DNA from: Pseudoalteromonas luteoviolacea
GTDB taxonomy: Bacteria; Pseudomonadota; Gammaproteobacteria; Enterobacterales; Alteromonadaceae
Direction: 5' to 3'
DNA length: 64,000 bases
NCBI RefSeq assembly: GCF_018100925.1
Contig: NZ_JAGJEH010000003.1
Location: 310,001-374,000 of the forward strand
Below the pieces are notes generated by a model. The model made no database searches and had not been told where the DNA came from. It saw only the letters and a program-made list of their open reading frames with translations. The translations under genes and the position numbers were made by a program. Below, one piece after another: positions 1-9,667 of this stretch (the first letter of the stretch is position 1; each line of letters opens with the position of its first letter).

Positions 1-1174
1 CAGGACGGGCACGCTCTTTCGGCGTCATAGAGCTGATAATCGCTTCCATTTGATTAAAGGTTTTGTCGTTAACTTGCCCTTTAACCGCATCCGGTAAATT
101 ATTCATACCAGGCAGCTTTTCAAGCATGGACATCATGCCGCCCATGTTTTTCATTTGCTTCAACTGCTCAGCGAAGTCTTCAAGGGTAAAGCCATCCCCT
201 TTAAATACCTTTTCTGCAACCTTAGCCGCTTTATCTTTGTCAACTTTTGCTTCGACTTCCTCGATCAGTGATAAAACATCACCCATACCAAGAATACGAG
301 ATGCGATACGATCAGGGTGGAATGGCTCTAATGCGTCAGTACGTTCACCGACACCCATAAATTTAATTGGCTTACCCGTTATATTACGGATTGACAGTGC
401 AGCACCACCGCGAGCATCACCATCAGTTTTCGTTAAGATCACACCTGTCAGCGGTAGCGCTTCATCAAATGCTTTTGCCGTGTTTGCCGCATCTTGACCG
501 GTCATGGAGTCAACAACAAATAGGGTTTCAATTGGGTTTATCGCCGCGTGTAGCGCTTTGATCTCTTCCATCATGTCACTATCGACATGAAGACGACCAG
601 CGGTATCCACCAGCACCACGTCGATGAATTTTTTCTTGGCGTGACTTACTGCATTGTTTGCAATATCAACAGGCTTTTGTGAAATATCACTGGGGAAAAA
701 CTCAACATCAACTTCTGAAGCTAAGGTCTCAAGCTGTTTGATTGCGGCAGGACGATAAACGTCGGCACTGACAACCAATACAGATTTTTTCTTTTTCTCT
801 TTCAGAAATTTAGCAAGTTTACCGACACTGGTCGTCTTACCAGCACCTTGTAAACCAGCCATCATGACAACTGCTGGCGGCTGTGCGTTGAGGTTAAGCT
901 CTTCGTTAGCTTCACCCATCGCTTTCTCAAGTTCTTCACGAACAATTTTAATGAAAACCTGACCAGGACTTAGACTTTTGGTTACTTCTACACCAACAGC
1001 ACGCTCTTTAACTTGCTTTACAAACTCGCGTACCACAGGCAATGCCACATCAGCTTCCAGTAAAGCCATGCGCACTTCGCGTAGTGTTTCTTTAATATTG
1101 TCTTCGGTCAGTCGGCCCCTGCCACTGATGTTTTTAAGCGTTTTTCCTAAGCGTTCTTGGAGGTTCTCAAACAT
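1..1174 (-). CDS. ffh: Signal recognition particle GTPase Ffh (3' end outside window)
   Basis: Protein half of the signal recognition particle, which binds 4.5S RNA and signal sequences and delivers ribosomes to FtsY at the membrane. Read on the minus strand from an ATG at 1174, the product begins MFENLQERLGKTLKNISG, typical of Ffh. The NG GTPase domain follows. The last visible residues (about 370-391) include MTPKERARP, a characteristic stretch of the methionine-rich M domain. About 391 residues are visible against a usual length near 455, so the end of the M domain lies outside the window. It is divergent from ypjD, the same arrangement as in E. coli. Identification is firm. Confidence 0.97.
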   Translation of the reverse strand, partial: MFENLQERLGKTLKNISGRGRLTEDNIKETLREVRMALLEADVALPVVREFVKQVKERAVGVEVTKSLSPGQVFIKIVREELEKAMGEANEELNLNAQPPAVVMMAGLQGAGKTTSVGKLAKFLKEKKKKSVLVVSADVYRPAAIKQLETLASEVDVEFFPSDISQKPVDIANNAVSHAKKKFIDVVLVDTAGRLHVDSDMMEEIKALHAAINPIETLFVVDSMTGQDAANTAKAFDEALPLTGVILTKTDGDARGGAALSIRNITGKPIKFMGVGERTDALEPFHPDRIASRILGMGDVLSLIEEVEAKVDKDKAAKVAEKVFKGDGFTLEDFAEQLKQMKNMGGMMSMLEKLPGMNNLPDAVKGQVNDKTFNQMEAIISSMTPKERARP

Positions 1175-1337
1175 GTATCGCTTCCACTATCTCGTAATTA
1201 CGCAACATTATACTGATATGCGCGCAACTAATACAGTATTCAAGTTATACAAAGATTCTTTTTACAAAGTCTATGCAAGCGGCGAGGCTTAAAATACAAT
1301 AGCCTATTAAAGGACCACGAAAGTAGACACAAAGTTC

Positions 1338-2141
1338 ATGATCATCATTTTGTCATTGTTGGCGAGCCTGTTTTATATACTAGCAACCGGACACGTGCTT
1401 TCACGTTTATTCCACAAAGAGGGCCCAAGTCAGAAGCTAACCGTTATTCTAAGCACGGTTGCAATTTTGAGCCATATGCTGGTTTTAGTGAATTCGGTGT
1501 TTACTCAACACGGGCAAGATTTGAGTACCATCAATATTGCGCTGTTGACTTGCTGGGTCATTGTGGTTTCTGTCACAACAGTTTCATTGAAGTTTCCCGC
1601 GACTTTACTTTTACCCGTTGTCTACGGCTTTGCAGCTATTCTATTGATTGCAAGTTTGTTTATTCCACATCACATTATTATGGATGATATCCATGTCGAC
1701 ATTGGCCTGGTCACACATATTTCATTATCACTGTTGGCCTATTGTATTCTGATCATCGCCACGCTATACGCTGTCCAATTTTATTTCATCGACAAACGTC
1801 TAAAAAGCAAAGACCTTGCAATTATGAATAGTCACCTCCCCCCATTAATGCAAGTAGAGTCCCAACTTTATCAACTGCTTACAGTGGGAACAGGACTCTT
1901 AACCTTGGCGTTGTTGGCCGGGTTTGTATTTTTAGATGGCATGTTTGCCAAAGCTTCTATCCACAAAACAGTGCTTTCTCTAATCGCATGGACTATTTTT
2001 ACAGCTGTCACATTGGGTCATCATCAATTTGGCTGGCGTGGAAAGCCTGTTGTCTTTGCTGTTATTGGCGCTTCTGGCATTGTGACTTTGGCTTATTTTG
2101 GAAGCCGATTTATCCAGGAAGTCATTTTAGACAAATTTTAA
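1338..2141 (+). CDS. ypjD: YpjD/CcsA-like multi-span inner-membrane protein
   Basis: A 267-residue protein with about eight hydrophobic segments, matching the inner-membrane YpjD family, which carries the cytochrome c assembly (CcsA/HemX-like) fold. The family role is not well defined and no catalytic residues can be assigned. The call rests on membrane pattern, length and conserved synteny: ffh on one side and a CNNM/CBS protein on the other, as in E. coli. The start at 1338 has only a weak ribosome site; an AAAGGA lies rather far upstream. It is probably co-transcribed with the next gene 82 bases downstream. Confidence 0.85.
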   Translation: MIIILSLLASLFYILATGHVLSRLFHKEGPSQKLTVILSTVAILSHMLVLVNSVFTQHGQDLSTINIALLTCWVIVVSVTTVSLKFPATLLLPVVYGFAAILLIASLFIPHHIIMDDIHVDIGLVTHISLSLLAYCILIIATLYAVQFYFIDKRLKSKDLAIMNSHLPPLMQVESQLYQLLTVGTGLLTLALLAGFVFLDGMFAKASIHKTVLSLIAWTIFTAVTLGHHQFGWRGKPVVFAVIGASGIVTLAYFGSRFIQEVILDKF

Positions 2142-2223
2142 TACAAAAAATTAGGCGTCGAACTTGACTCTGCTCCTGTGCTGACGCTTAATATCCGTTC
2201 GAAAGTAAAAAAGGGATCCTCTG

Positions 2224-3504
2224 TTGGACGACATATCTACCAGCGCCTTGTTTATCATACTCGGCGTGCTGATACTTATATCAGGTTATTTCTCAAGTTC
2301 TGAGACTGGCATCATGTCCATTAATCGCTATAGACTCAGACACTTAGTTAAAGAGAATAACAAATCTGCCAAGCGGGTCGATAAATTACTAAAAAGACCT
2401 GATCGCCTTATCGGCCTTATTCTTATCGGTAACAACCTCGTTAATATTGCTGCATCTGCAGTAGCAACAGTCATTGGTATGCGCCTACTAGGAGATGCAG
2501 GTATTGTTGTTGCAACCTTTGCATTGACTTTGGTCATCTTGATTTTTGCAGAAGTGACGCCAAAAACACTTGCCGCTCTGTATCCCGAAAAGGTTGCCTT
2601 TCCAAGCTCTGTGATACTGAAAGTATTGTTAAAAGTCCTTTTTCCCGTTGTCGTCACTGTCAATTGGATCACAAATGGCATGTTAAAGCTGTTTGGTGTG
2701 TCTCCTGAACAAATTGAAGAGCACAGTCTGAGTAAAGAAGAGCTAAAAACAGTCGTAAATGAATCAAGTGCCATGCTGCCAACAAATCACGGCAACATGT
2801 TAACGTCTATTTTGGATCTTGAGCAGGTTACCGTCGAAGATATCATGATCCCGCGTAATGAAATCAATGCCATCGACATCAATGACGATTGGAAGGACAT
2901 TACCCGTCGGCTTACCCATGCGCAGCATACAAGAGTGCTTTTATACCGGGATCAAATCGACGATGCTGTCGGGTTTATTCACTCTCGCGATGCGCTGCGC
3001 CTGCTGACCAAAGAACAATTCGATAAACCGTCTCTGTTACGCGCTGTTCGTGAAATTTATTTCATTCCAGAGGGTACTTCTCTCAACACCCAGTTGTTAA
3101 AGTTCCAGCAAAATAAAGAACGTATTGGATTAGTGGTTGATGAATACGGCGATATTCAAGGTTTAGTAACACTTGAAGATATACTTGAAGAAGTTGTTGG
3201 CGACTTTACCACCACCCAAACGCCCACCCCTAGCGATGAAGTCAAAGTCCAAAGCGATGGCTCTGTGCTAGTCGATGGTAGCGCCAATATTCGTGACTTG
3301 AACAAAGAGATGGGCTGGGAGCTGCCTACTGAAGGACCAAAAACCCTGAGCGGTTTGATTGTTGAATACTTGGAAGACATACCCGAGTCACAATTGAGTT
3401 TAAAAATCGCAAACTATCCAATGGAAGTGATGGAAGTGAAAGAAAATATGATCAAGATGGTTAAAATTTTTCCACTGCAACAGCCAGCACGAAAAGAAGC
3501 TTAA
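2224..3504 (+). CDS. yfjD: CNNM/CBS-domain transporter-like protein, YfjD (CorC/HlyC family)
   Basis: A 426-residue inner-membrane protein of the CNNM family, linked to magnesium or divalent-cation homeostasis. The order is: N-terminal DUF21/CNNM membrane domain (about 1-185, containing SETG and LILIGNNLVNIAAS), two CBS repeats (about 205-325, including VTVEDIMIPRNEI and GLVTLEDILEEVVGD), then a CorC/HlyC C-terminal domain. The start is TTG at 2224; no better ATG exists and the N terminus (DDISTSALFII) aligns with the E. coli YfjD start. It follows ypjD and ends at a strong terminator. The transported substrate is inferred from the family only. Confidence 0.93.
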   Translation: MDDISTSALFIILGVLILISGYFSSSETGIMSINRYRLRHLVKENNKSAKRVDKLLKRPDRLIGLILIGNNLVNIAASAVATVIGMRLLGDAGIVVATFALTLVILIFAEVTPKTLAALYPEKVAFPSSVILKVLLKVLFPVVVTVNWITNGMLKLFGVSPEQIEEHSLSKEELKTVVNESSAMLPTNHGNMLTSILDLEQVTVEDIMIPRNEINAIDINDDWKDITRRLTHAQHTRVLLYRDQIDDAVGFIHSRDALRLLTKEQFDKPSLLRAVREIYFIPEGTSLNTQLLKFQQNKERIGLVVDEYGDIQGLVTLEDILEEVVGDFTTTQTPTPSDEVKVQSDGSVLVDGSANIRDLNKEMGWELPTEGPKTLSGLIVEYLEDIPESQLSLKIANYPMEVMEVKENMIKMVKIFPLQQPARKEA

Positions 3505-3510
3505 TCAAAT

Positions 3511-3542
3511 ACGGGTTTAGCAATACTAAACCCGTTTTTCTA
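3511..3542 (+). terminator. Rho-independent terminator after yfjD
   Basis: Perfect 10-bp stem ACGGGTTTAG/CTAAACCCGT with loop CAATA, followed by a run of five T. It begins seven bases after the yfjD stop and closes the ypjD-yfjD unit. Confidence 0.92.
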
Positions 3543-3570
3543 TTCAAAGTAATTTAGGTTATTTTCCTGC

Positions 3571-4179
3571 TTAAGAGAACAACCTTTCAAACCAACTCTT
3601 ATTCAAATCATCTTCACACTTACGAAGTTGGGCTCCATATCGAGAAGCTCGGTGCTTAACCTTATTTGCAACTTTCACTAACCACTGCTTCTTCTTGTAA
3701 GTGCCGCGGCGATATCCGCCCCACCCTTCGTGATAATTTAAGTATTGAGCATAAGCATCCCACTTGGAAACACCATTCACTTTATGGGTTTTATAAACAA
3801 ACCAACCCATGAAGTCGATAGCATCCTCAAAGTCATCTCTATCTGCACCTGAGTTACCTGTTTCACGAATATAATCACTCCAAGTCATGGTTTTTGCCTG
3901 AGAGTAACCATAAGCAGAGCTAGCTCGCCCTATGGGAATAAAACCTAGAAAATACTCCATCGGCGGTGCAGCATCGTGTCTAAAGGAGCTTTCTTGATAC
4001 ATCATACTCATCAAGACGTGCTTTGGTGATCCCCACTTTTCTTGCGCATCTCGAGCATCGTAATACCAATCTTCTTTTTCTTCAAAAATCTTACAAATAT
4101 CATTGGGTTGCTTTGGTGGCGCTGTCGCGCACCCAGTTAATGCTAAGAGTAGAGGCAAAAATATTATTTTTTTTCTCAT
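3571..4179 (-). CDS. Lipoprotein with lytic-transglycosylase (SLT-like) domain
   Basis: A short lipoprotein of about 202 residues. The N terminus MRKKIIFLPLLLALTGCAT is a signal peptide with lipobox LTGC, so the mature protein should be anchored by the cysteine. The body has MSMMYQESSF, with the glutamate expected of an SLT/goose-lysozyme-like muramidase, then SSAYGYSQAKTMTW and AYAQYLNYHEGWGGY, matching the later conserved motifs. It would cleave peptidoglycan glycan strands at the envelope. A GTG start at 4194 is possible, but the AGGTGAG ribosome site fits the ATG at 4179 better. It stands alone between two terminator-like hairpins. The exact family member is uncertain. Confidence 0.8.
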   Translation of the reverse strand: MRKKIIFLPLLLALTGCATAPPKQPNDICKIFEEKEDWYYDARDAQEKWGSPKHVLMSMMYQESSFRHDAAPPMEYFLGFIPIGRASSAYGYSQAKTMTWSDYIRETGNSGADRDDFEDAIDFMGWFVYKTHKVNGVSKWDAYAQYLNYHEGWGGYRRGTYKKKQWLVKVANKVKHRASRYGAQLRKCEDDLNKSWFERLFS

Positions 4180-4271
4180 TTTTTTTAAACTCACCTGAAC
4201 TTTTTCAATTTGCTAGGGTCATAGTACTTGAATGCAGCAGTTTAGCATTGTTTCATCCCTGATATTTTTAT

Positions 4272-4298
4272 ACGCAGCCCCATGGGCTGCGTTTTTTT
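4272..4298 (+). terminator. Hairpin with T-run on the plus strand
   Basis: Stem ACGCAGCCC/GGGCTGCGT, loop CAT, then seven T on the plus strand. It sits just past the gshA stop, but its U-run points to plus-strand transcription, although both neighbours are minus-strand genes. It may still act for gshA as a bidirectional structure, or it may end an unannotated plus-strand RNA. Confidence 0.7.
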
Positions 4299-5874
4299 AT
4301 GCCTTTTCGAAGTAGTCTTGCAAAAACGCTTTTAATGTCAATTCGTCACTTTGACAAATCGCTTGTTCATCAATGAATGATTGGGCTGCTTGTGCGTTTA
4401 ATTCAGCCTCTTGATAAAACTGATACGCTCGTTGCAGATGTTCCTCTTTATACTGTTTCGCAAGCTCAAGAGCCTGTTCAGAAGAGTCAGCACTTTGCGC
4501 ACCAAGGGCCGCTACCAGCTTCCCTGAAAAGGTTTCATCTGAGTTATCTACCCACGCAGCCATAGTAGCTATGGTATCTGAATACGCATTGTTGCCATGC
4601 GCCTTATCAAATAGACTTGCTACCTTAATTAAATCACTGAAGATACTCTTTGCCCAAGCTTCCACCGAAACAGCAGAGTCGCCTTGCTGTAACTGAGTTT
4701 CTGTATCTCTCCCCGTACTAATGACACTTTGCAGGTTTTTATCAGAAACTTGCTGCTCATCCCAACTCATCTCTGGAGAATCTTTTAACAGACAATAAGT
4801 CAAAAATACATCCAAAAACCTGATCTGCTCTAAACTAATCCCGGTATCGGAGAATGGATTCACATCTAGAGCACGGATCTCTATATACTCAATGCCACCA
4901 CGGGCAAGTGCCTGTGTTGGCGTCTCTTGTGGATTAGCATTACGTTTAGGACGAATTGGCGAATAAAATTCGTTTTCAATTTGGAGAATATTTTTATTGA
5001 GTTGCTTTGGTTCAGAAGCACGATAATCATCAATACTTTCATACAAGTCTGAGCGGCAGCGGATCGCCGTTTGCAACCCTTTAACATATTCGGGGAGGCT
5101 GTTATACATCACTTTAAGCGAAGACTGTGCGCTGTTCGTATAACCGAGATCGCCTAACCTTAATGCCGTGCCCTTTGCCAAATACAAGGTGCCTTTACCT
5201 GACGCTTCAAACGGTAGGTCACTTTCCTTTCCTTGCAAAAACGAACGACATAGCGCTGGGGAAGCACCAAATAAGTAGCTAATTAACCAAAGCTCTCGTT
5301 TAAAGTTTCGGATCAAGCCTAAGTACTTGTTTGATATAAAGTCTTGCAGCGTATCTTGGTTTTGCTCAGTGGCTTTAAGTGCATCCCAAAAAGCATCTGG
5401 AAACGACATATTAAAGTGTACACCGGCAATAGCTTGCATCATGCTACCATAGCGATTTTTCAACCCTTCTCGGTACAAAGTTTTCATTTTGCCGATATTT
5501 GAGTTGCCAAACTGTGCCAGCACAATATCGTCTTGATCTTCTATAAAACAAGGCATACTCATAGGCCAGAGCATTTCATCACCCATATTTGCCAATGTGT
5601 ATTTCTGTAGATCTCTTAGTTGAGACAACGTTTGCTCAGCCGACGTGCTAACAGGCGTAATAAACTCAAGTAGAGACTCTGAAAAATCCGTCGTGATTGA
5701 ATTATGTGTGAGCGGGTGCCCCACACCTTTTGGGTGAGACGTTTTAGCAATTTTGCCGGATGGCTGGATCCGTAAAGCTTCTCGTTCAATACCACGCTGG
5801 ATGCTCGATAAAGAAGGGACAAGCGCAGTGTTGGCAAGTGTTTCTAACTTGCTTTCTAAATTAGTGTGTTTCAA
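4297..5874 (-). CDS. gshA: Glutamate-cysteine ligase
   Basis: First and rate-limiting enzyme of glutathione synthesis: ATP-dependent joining of L-glutamate and L-cysteine in the cytosol. The 525-residue length fits the gammaproteobacterial single-domain GshA family. Supporting motifs are SIQRGIEREALRI near the N terminus, HNSITTDFSESLLEFITPV with the conserved substrate-binding region, the GVHFNMSFP segment, and EYIEIRALDVNPF. No glutathione synthase is adjacent. The start at 5874 gives the expected N terminus. A hairpin immediately follows the stop. Identification is firm. Confidence 0.96.
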   Translation of the reverse strand: MKHTNLESKLETLANTALVPSLSSIQRGIEREALRIQPSGKIAKTSHPKGVGHPLTHNSITTDFSESLLEFITPVSTSAEQTLSQLRDLQKYTLANMGDEMLWPMSMPCFIEDQDDIVLAQFGNSNIGKMKTLYREGLKNRYGSMMQAIAGVHFNMSFPDAFWDALKATEQNQDTLQDFISNKYLGLIRNFKRELWLISYLFGASPALCRSFLQGKESDLPFEASGKGTLYLAKGTALRLGDLGYTNSAQSSLKVMYNSLPEYVKGLQTAIRCRSDLYESIDDYRASEPKQLNKNILQIENEFYSPIRPKRNANPQETPTQALARGGIEYIEIRALDVNPFSDTGISLEQIRFLDVFLTYCLLKDSPEMSWDEQQVSDKNLQSVISTGRDTETQLQQGDSAVSVEAWAKSIFSDLIKVASLFDKAHGNNAYSDTIATMAAWVDNSDETFSGKLVAALGAQSADSSEQALELAKQYKEEHLQRAYQFYQEAELNAQAAQSFIDEQAICQSDELTLKAFLQDYFEKA

Positions 5875-5941
5875 AAAAATACCTCGAGGCTCGGACCAAG
5901 CTTAAGTTATGCCACCTTCAATGGGGGCAAATTTAAAATAC

Positions 5942-6877
5942 TCAAGCCACAATAATTACTTTACCAAAGTGCTCGCCTTGCTCAATAAACTTGTGAGCCA
6001 AAGCAATCTCATCTAGCTTGAATTTTTTGCTCACAACAATGCGTAGCTGTTGTGTTGCAACAGCTTGATACAGTTCATCAAGCTGGTTGGGATTTGCCTG
6101 TACTAACATGCTCTCACCATGTGCACCACATGATGCAGCATGCGCAATAACCTCATCTTTTGTTATTGACGGTACCGTAACAAATGCCGCGCCACTTTTC
6201 ATATTTGACAACATAGTGCAAGCGAGCTTTCCACCGACTAAATCTAGTAATTGGCCAGCTCTCACTTGCATAAAGAATTCATCGTATGACATCACCGGAA
6301 CATCAAAGTTCATTGCCTTCATAATCGCCTTGCGCGACGTTACAGCAACAACATCAAAGCCTTTACGCAATGCCAATTGTAGCGCCAAATGACCAACGCC
6401 ACCCGTTGGTGCATTGATAAATAGCGTGCCACCGTCTACATCAAGCTTATCTAATGCCTGTAATGCAGTTAATCCCGCAAGACTCAGACCCGCTAAGCGC
6501 TCAGAAACTTTCGCATCGACCACAATTAACTCATTGTGATGTGCCGTAACATGGCTTGCATAACAACCCGGTTTAGTGGGAAACCCGGCCATACCTAAAA
6601 CAGTATCACCAACCTTGACACCTTTAACCTGCTCGCCAGTTTCCTCTACCACTCCGTAAAGATCATAACCTAGAGGCAAAAATGCATCTTGGGCTTTAGA
6701 TTGAGCTACATAGCCCAAACCAGCTCGAGTTTTAACATCTATAGGATTGACTGAAGATGAGATAACACGAATAAAAACTTGCTCAGGCTCTAGTGATGGC
6801 ATAGGCATAATTTGGGTTTGAAGCGCATCAGCGGTGCCAAAATGCACAACGCCAGCTTGTGTGTATTTTTTATTCAT
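5942..6877 (-). CDS. Zinc-less medium-chain dehydrogenase/reductase, quinone oxidoreductase-like
   Basis: A 311-residue medium-chain dehydrogenase/reductase. The GroES-like N-terminal half contains SSSVNPIDVKTRAG and YDLYGVVEETGEQVKGVKVGDTV. The NAD(P)-binding half contains INAPTGGVGHLALQLAL, a glycine-rich nucleotide site. The cysteine and histidine ligands of zinc alcohol dehydrogenases are absent, placing it with the NADPH:quinone oxidoreductase-like enzymes. The substrate cannot be inferred. It lies 67 bases upstream of gshA on the same strand, so co-transcription is possible, and a redox-defence role would suit that context, but this is inference. Confidence 0.85.
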   Translation of the reverse strand: MNKKYTQAGVVHFGTADALQTQIMPMPSLEPEQVFIRVISSSVNPIDVKTRAGLGYVAQSKAQDAFLPLGYDLYGVVEETGEQVKGVKVGDTVLGMAGFPTKPGCYASHVTAHHNELIVVDAKVSERLAGLSLAGLTALQALDKLDVDGGTLFINAPTGGVGHLALQLALRKGFDVVAVTSRKAIMKAMNFDVPVMSYDEFFMQVRAGQLLDLVGGKLACTMLSNMKSGAAFVTVPSITKDEVIAHAASCGAHGESMLVQANPNQLDELYQAVATQQLRIVVSKKFKLDEIALAHKFIEQGEHFGKVIIVA

Positions 6878-6931
6878 TTATTTTCATCAAGATTGACTAA
6901 ATAGTTGTTAAATTTAACATATAAAAGCAAG

Positions 6932-6968
6932 ACCCCCCAAACAACTTCATCGTGTTCTTTAGGGGGTT
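6932..6968 (-). terminator. Possible terminator after clpB
   Basis: ACCCCC and GGGGGT can pair across a loop of about 23 bases, followed on the minus strand by CTTGCTTTT. It lies 45 bases past the clpB stop. The long loop and broken T-run make this a tentative call. Confidence 0.35.
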
Positions 6969-7012
6969 CATAACAAATAGAGACAGCCTCCAAAAACGCT
7001 TATAAGCTCAGT

Positions 7013-9589
7013 TTAGCGGCCATTAAATTGAATTTTATCATCTTCAATATCCACGGCAATCATGGTGTTACCGTTGAAATCCCCTTGCAACAGACTTTGC
7101 GCTAACGGGTTTTCAATATACTGCTGAATTGCCCTTTTCAAAGGCCTTGCACCAAACACAGGATCAAAGCCGCTTTGCGCAATTTTTTCAAGCGCCGGTT
7201 CACTGACTTCAAATGCAAAGCCATTGTCTTTAAGGCGAGCCGACAACTTATCTAGCTGAATACGGGCGATCTGTTTTATGTGCTCAGTAACCAGAGGGTG
7301 AAACACAACGGTTTCATCAATTCGGTTAATAAACTCGGGTCTAAACTGAGTACTTAACACATCCATTAATTTGCTTTTTAATGCCACAAAGTCATTACTT
7401 CCAGCTTGCTCTTGGATCACATCTGAGCCCAAGTTTGAAGTCATAATGATCACCGTATTCTTGAAATCAACGGTTCTTCCTTGGCCATCGGTCAATCGCC
7501 CGTCATCCAGCACTTGCAATAAAATATTGAACACATCTGGGTGTGCCTTTTCTACTTCATCAAGCAATACCACTGAATAAGGCCGACGACGCACAGCTTC
7601 CGTAAGGTATCCTCCCTCTTCATAGCCAACATAGCCAGGCGGTGCACCTACTAAACGTGCAACCGAATGTTTTTCCATAAACTCTGACATATCGATGCGT
7701 ACCATGGCATCTTCAGTATCAAACATAAAATTAGCCAGTGCTTTGGTCAGCTCTGTTTTACCAACCCCAGTTGGGCCCAGAAATAAGAATGAGCCGATAG
7801 GACGATTTGGATCTGCAAGACCTGCTCGAGAACGACGAATTGCATTTGCAATGGCGTTAACAGCTTCGTCTTGACCAATTACTTTTTGGTGAAGTTCATC
7901 TTCCATATGGAGTAGCTTTTCCCGCTCCCCCTGTAGCATTTTTGCGACTGGGATCCCCGTCCAGCGCGATAAAATTTCTGCAATTTCGTCTTCAGACACT
8001 TGATTTTTCAGCAAGCTCATTTCTTGCATTTCAGCCTGAGAAGCCAAATCTAGCTTGCGCTCTAACGCTGGGATCCTACCGTATTGCAGTTCAGACATGC
8101 GTTGTAAGTCACTTGCCCTGCGCGCTACTTCCAGATCAAGTCTTGCCTGTTCCAGCTCGGCTTTGATCACTTGTGTGCCTTGCAATGACGCTTTCTCAGC
8201 ATTCCACACTTCATCTAGTTCTGTATACTCAGATTCCAGTTGTGCTATCAATGTTTGCATTTCAGTGCGGCGTTTTTGACTGGCTTCATCTTTTTCTTTC
8301 GCCAGCGCGTTGTCTTCCAGCTTCAATTGAATTATGCGTCTTTCTAACTTATCAAGCTGCTCGGGTTTTGAGTCAATTTGCAAACGAATAGATGATCCCG
8401 CTTCGTCGATCAGATCTATGGCTTTATCAGGAAGCTGTCTATCGCTGATATAGCGGTGTGATAAATTTGCTGCAGCAACGATTGCAGGATCTGTAATATC
8501 AACAGAATGGTGCAATTCATAACGCTCTTTCAACCCGCGCAAAATGGCAATGGTGTCTTCGACTGTCGGCTCTGAGACAAATACTTTTTGGAAACGCCTT
8601 TCCAGCGCTGCATCTTTTTCAATATATTGACGATATTCATCCAGCGTCGTTGCCCCCACACAATGGAGCTCACCTCGTGCCAGTGCAGGCTTCAACATAT
8701 TGCCAGCATCCATTGCGCCATCGGTTTTACCAGCGCCGACCATAGTGTGGATCTCATCGATAAATAAAATCACACTGCCTTCTTCTTTGGCTAACTCGTT
8801 TAAAACAGACTTCAAACGTTCTTCAAATTCGCCACGGTATTTAGCTCCAGCAACGAGCGCCCCCAGATCCAGCGATAACACACGTTTGTGCTTTAACCCT
8901 TCAGGCACTTCCCCGTTGACTATACGCTGAGCCAAGCCTTCAACAATCGCCGTTTTACCAACTCCGGGTTCGCCGATGAGAACAGGGTTGTTTTTTGTAC
9001 GTCGTTGCAGTACCTGAATTGTACGTCTAATTTCGTCATCTCGACCAATAACAGGATCTAATTTGCCTTGCTCTGCCCGCTCCGTTAGGTCAATTGTATA
9101 TTTTTCGAGTGCTTGGCGTGTTTCCTCTGCATTTGGGTCGTCGACCTTTTGGCCGCCACGGATAGCTTTAATCGCTTTTTCAACCTTGTCTTGGGTTATA
9201 TTCAACGCTCGGAATATATCGCCCAGTTCCCCTTTATCTTCACACGCGGCAAATACAAATACTTCACTAGAAATATATTTATCCTTGCGCTTTTGTGCAT
9301 ATTTATCACAGAGATTGATAAGCGAAATGAGCGTATTAGACAGCTGAACATCTCCGCCAACCCCTTCGACTTTAAAAAGCCGCTCTATAGATTGGGATAA
9401 TTTGGTATTGAGTTCATCAGCGCTGACACCCGCTTGGGCAAAGAGTGCCCTGACGCTTGAACCTGTTTGCTGTAACAGTGCATACATTAAATGCACAGGT
9501 TCTATAAATTGATGATCTCTGCCTAAAGCTAGAGACTGAGCGTCTGACAACGCACTTTGAAACTTGCTGGTAAATCTATCTAAACGCAT
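7013..9589 (-). CDS. clpB: Chaperone disaggregase ClpB
   Basis: Hexameric AAA+ disaggregase that works with DnaK to pull proteins out of aggregates after heat stress. The start at 9589 ([18 protein letters not shown]) matches family N termini; an ATG four codons upstream is less likely. Domains: Clp N-domain (1-145), first AAA+ module with Walker [10 protein letters not shown] (near 205), the long coiled-coil middle domain (about 410-530), and a second AAA+ module with [10 protein letters not shown] (near 605). The length of 858 residues is normal. A heat-shock promoter candidate lies in the 78-base gap to pgeF. The rluD-pgeF-clpB order is the E. coli one. Confidence 0.98.
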   Translation of the reverse strand: MRLDRFTSKFQSALSDAQSLALGRDHQFIEPVHLMYALLQQTGSSVRALFAQAGVSADELNTKLSQSIERLFKVEGVGGDVQLSNTLISLINLCDKYAQKRKDKYISSEVFVFAACEDKGELGDIFRALNITQDKVEKAIKAIRGGQKVDDPNAEETRQALEKYTIDLTERAEQGKLDPVIGRDDEIRRTIQVLQRRTKNNPVLIGEPGVGKTAIVEGLAQRIVNGEVPEGLKHKRVLSLDLGALVAGAKYRGEFEERLKSVLNELAKEEGSVILFIDEIHTMVGAGKTDGAMDAGNMLKPALARGELHCVGATTLDEYRQYIEKDAALERRFQKVFVSEPTVEDTIAILRGLKERYELHHSVDITDPAIVAAANLSHRYISDRQLPDKAIDLIDEAGSSIRLQIDSKPEQLDKLERRIIQLKLEDNALAKEKDEASQKRRTEMQTLIAQLESEYTELDEVWNAEKASLQGTQVIKAELEQARLDLEVARRASDLQRMSELQYGRIPALERKLDLASQAEMQEMSLLKNQVSEDEIAEILSRWTGIPVAKMLQGEREKLLHMEDELHQKVIGQDEAVNAIANAIRRSRAGLADPNRPIGSFLFLGPTGVGKTELTKALANFMFDTEDAMVRIDMSEFMEKHSVARLVGAPPGYVGYEEGGYLTEAVRRRPYSVVLLDEVEKAHPDVFNILLQVLDDGRLTDGQGRTVDFKNTVIIMTSNLGSDVIQEQAGSNDFVALKSKLMDVLSTQFRPEFINRIDETVVFHPLVTEHIKQIARIQLDKLSARLKDNGFAFEVSEPALEKIAQSGFDPVFGARPLKRAIQQYIENPLAQSLLQGDFNGNTMIAVDIEDDKIQFNGR

Positions 9590-9624
9590 GAGACTCCACA
9601 CCTAAGTAATCTTAACTACTTCTT

Positions 9625-9654
9625 TAAGTGGGTCCTTTAGCGAATTTGTTCAAG
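9625..9654 (-). promoter_or_regulatory. Candidate sigma-32 (heat-shock) promoter of clpB
   Basis: On the minus strand CTTGAA (9654-9649) is followed after 16 bases by CCCACTTA (9632-9625). The sigma-32 consensus is CTTGAA, 13-16 bases, CCCCATNTA; the -10 half matches at seven of nine positions when one flanking base is included. It sits between the pgeF stop and the clpB start, as expected for separate heat induction of clpB. Confidence 0.65.
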
Positions 9655-9667
9655 TGGCGAAGAGAAT

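Noticed and set aside
978..1292. 104-codon plus-strand frame in the ffh 5' region
   Set aside because: It mostly overlaps ffh antisense, has no ribosome site and resembles no protein family.
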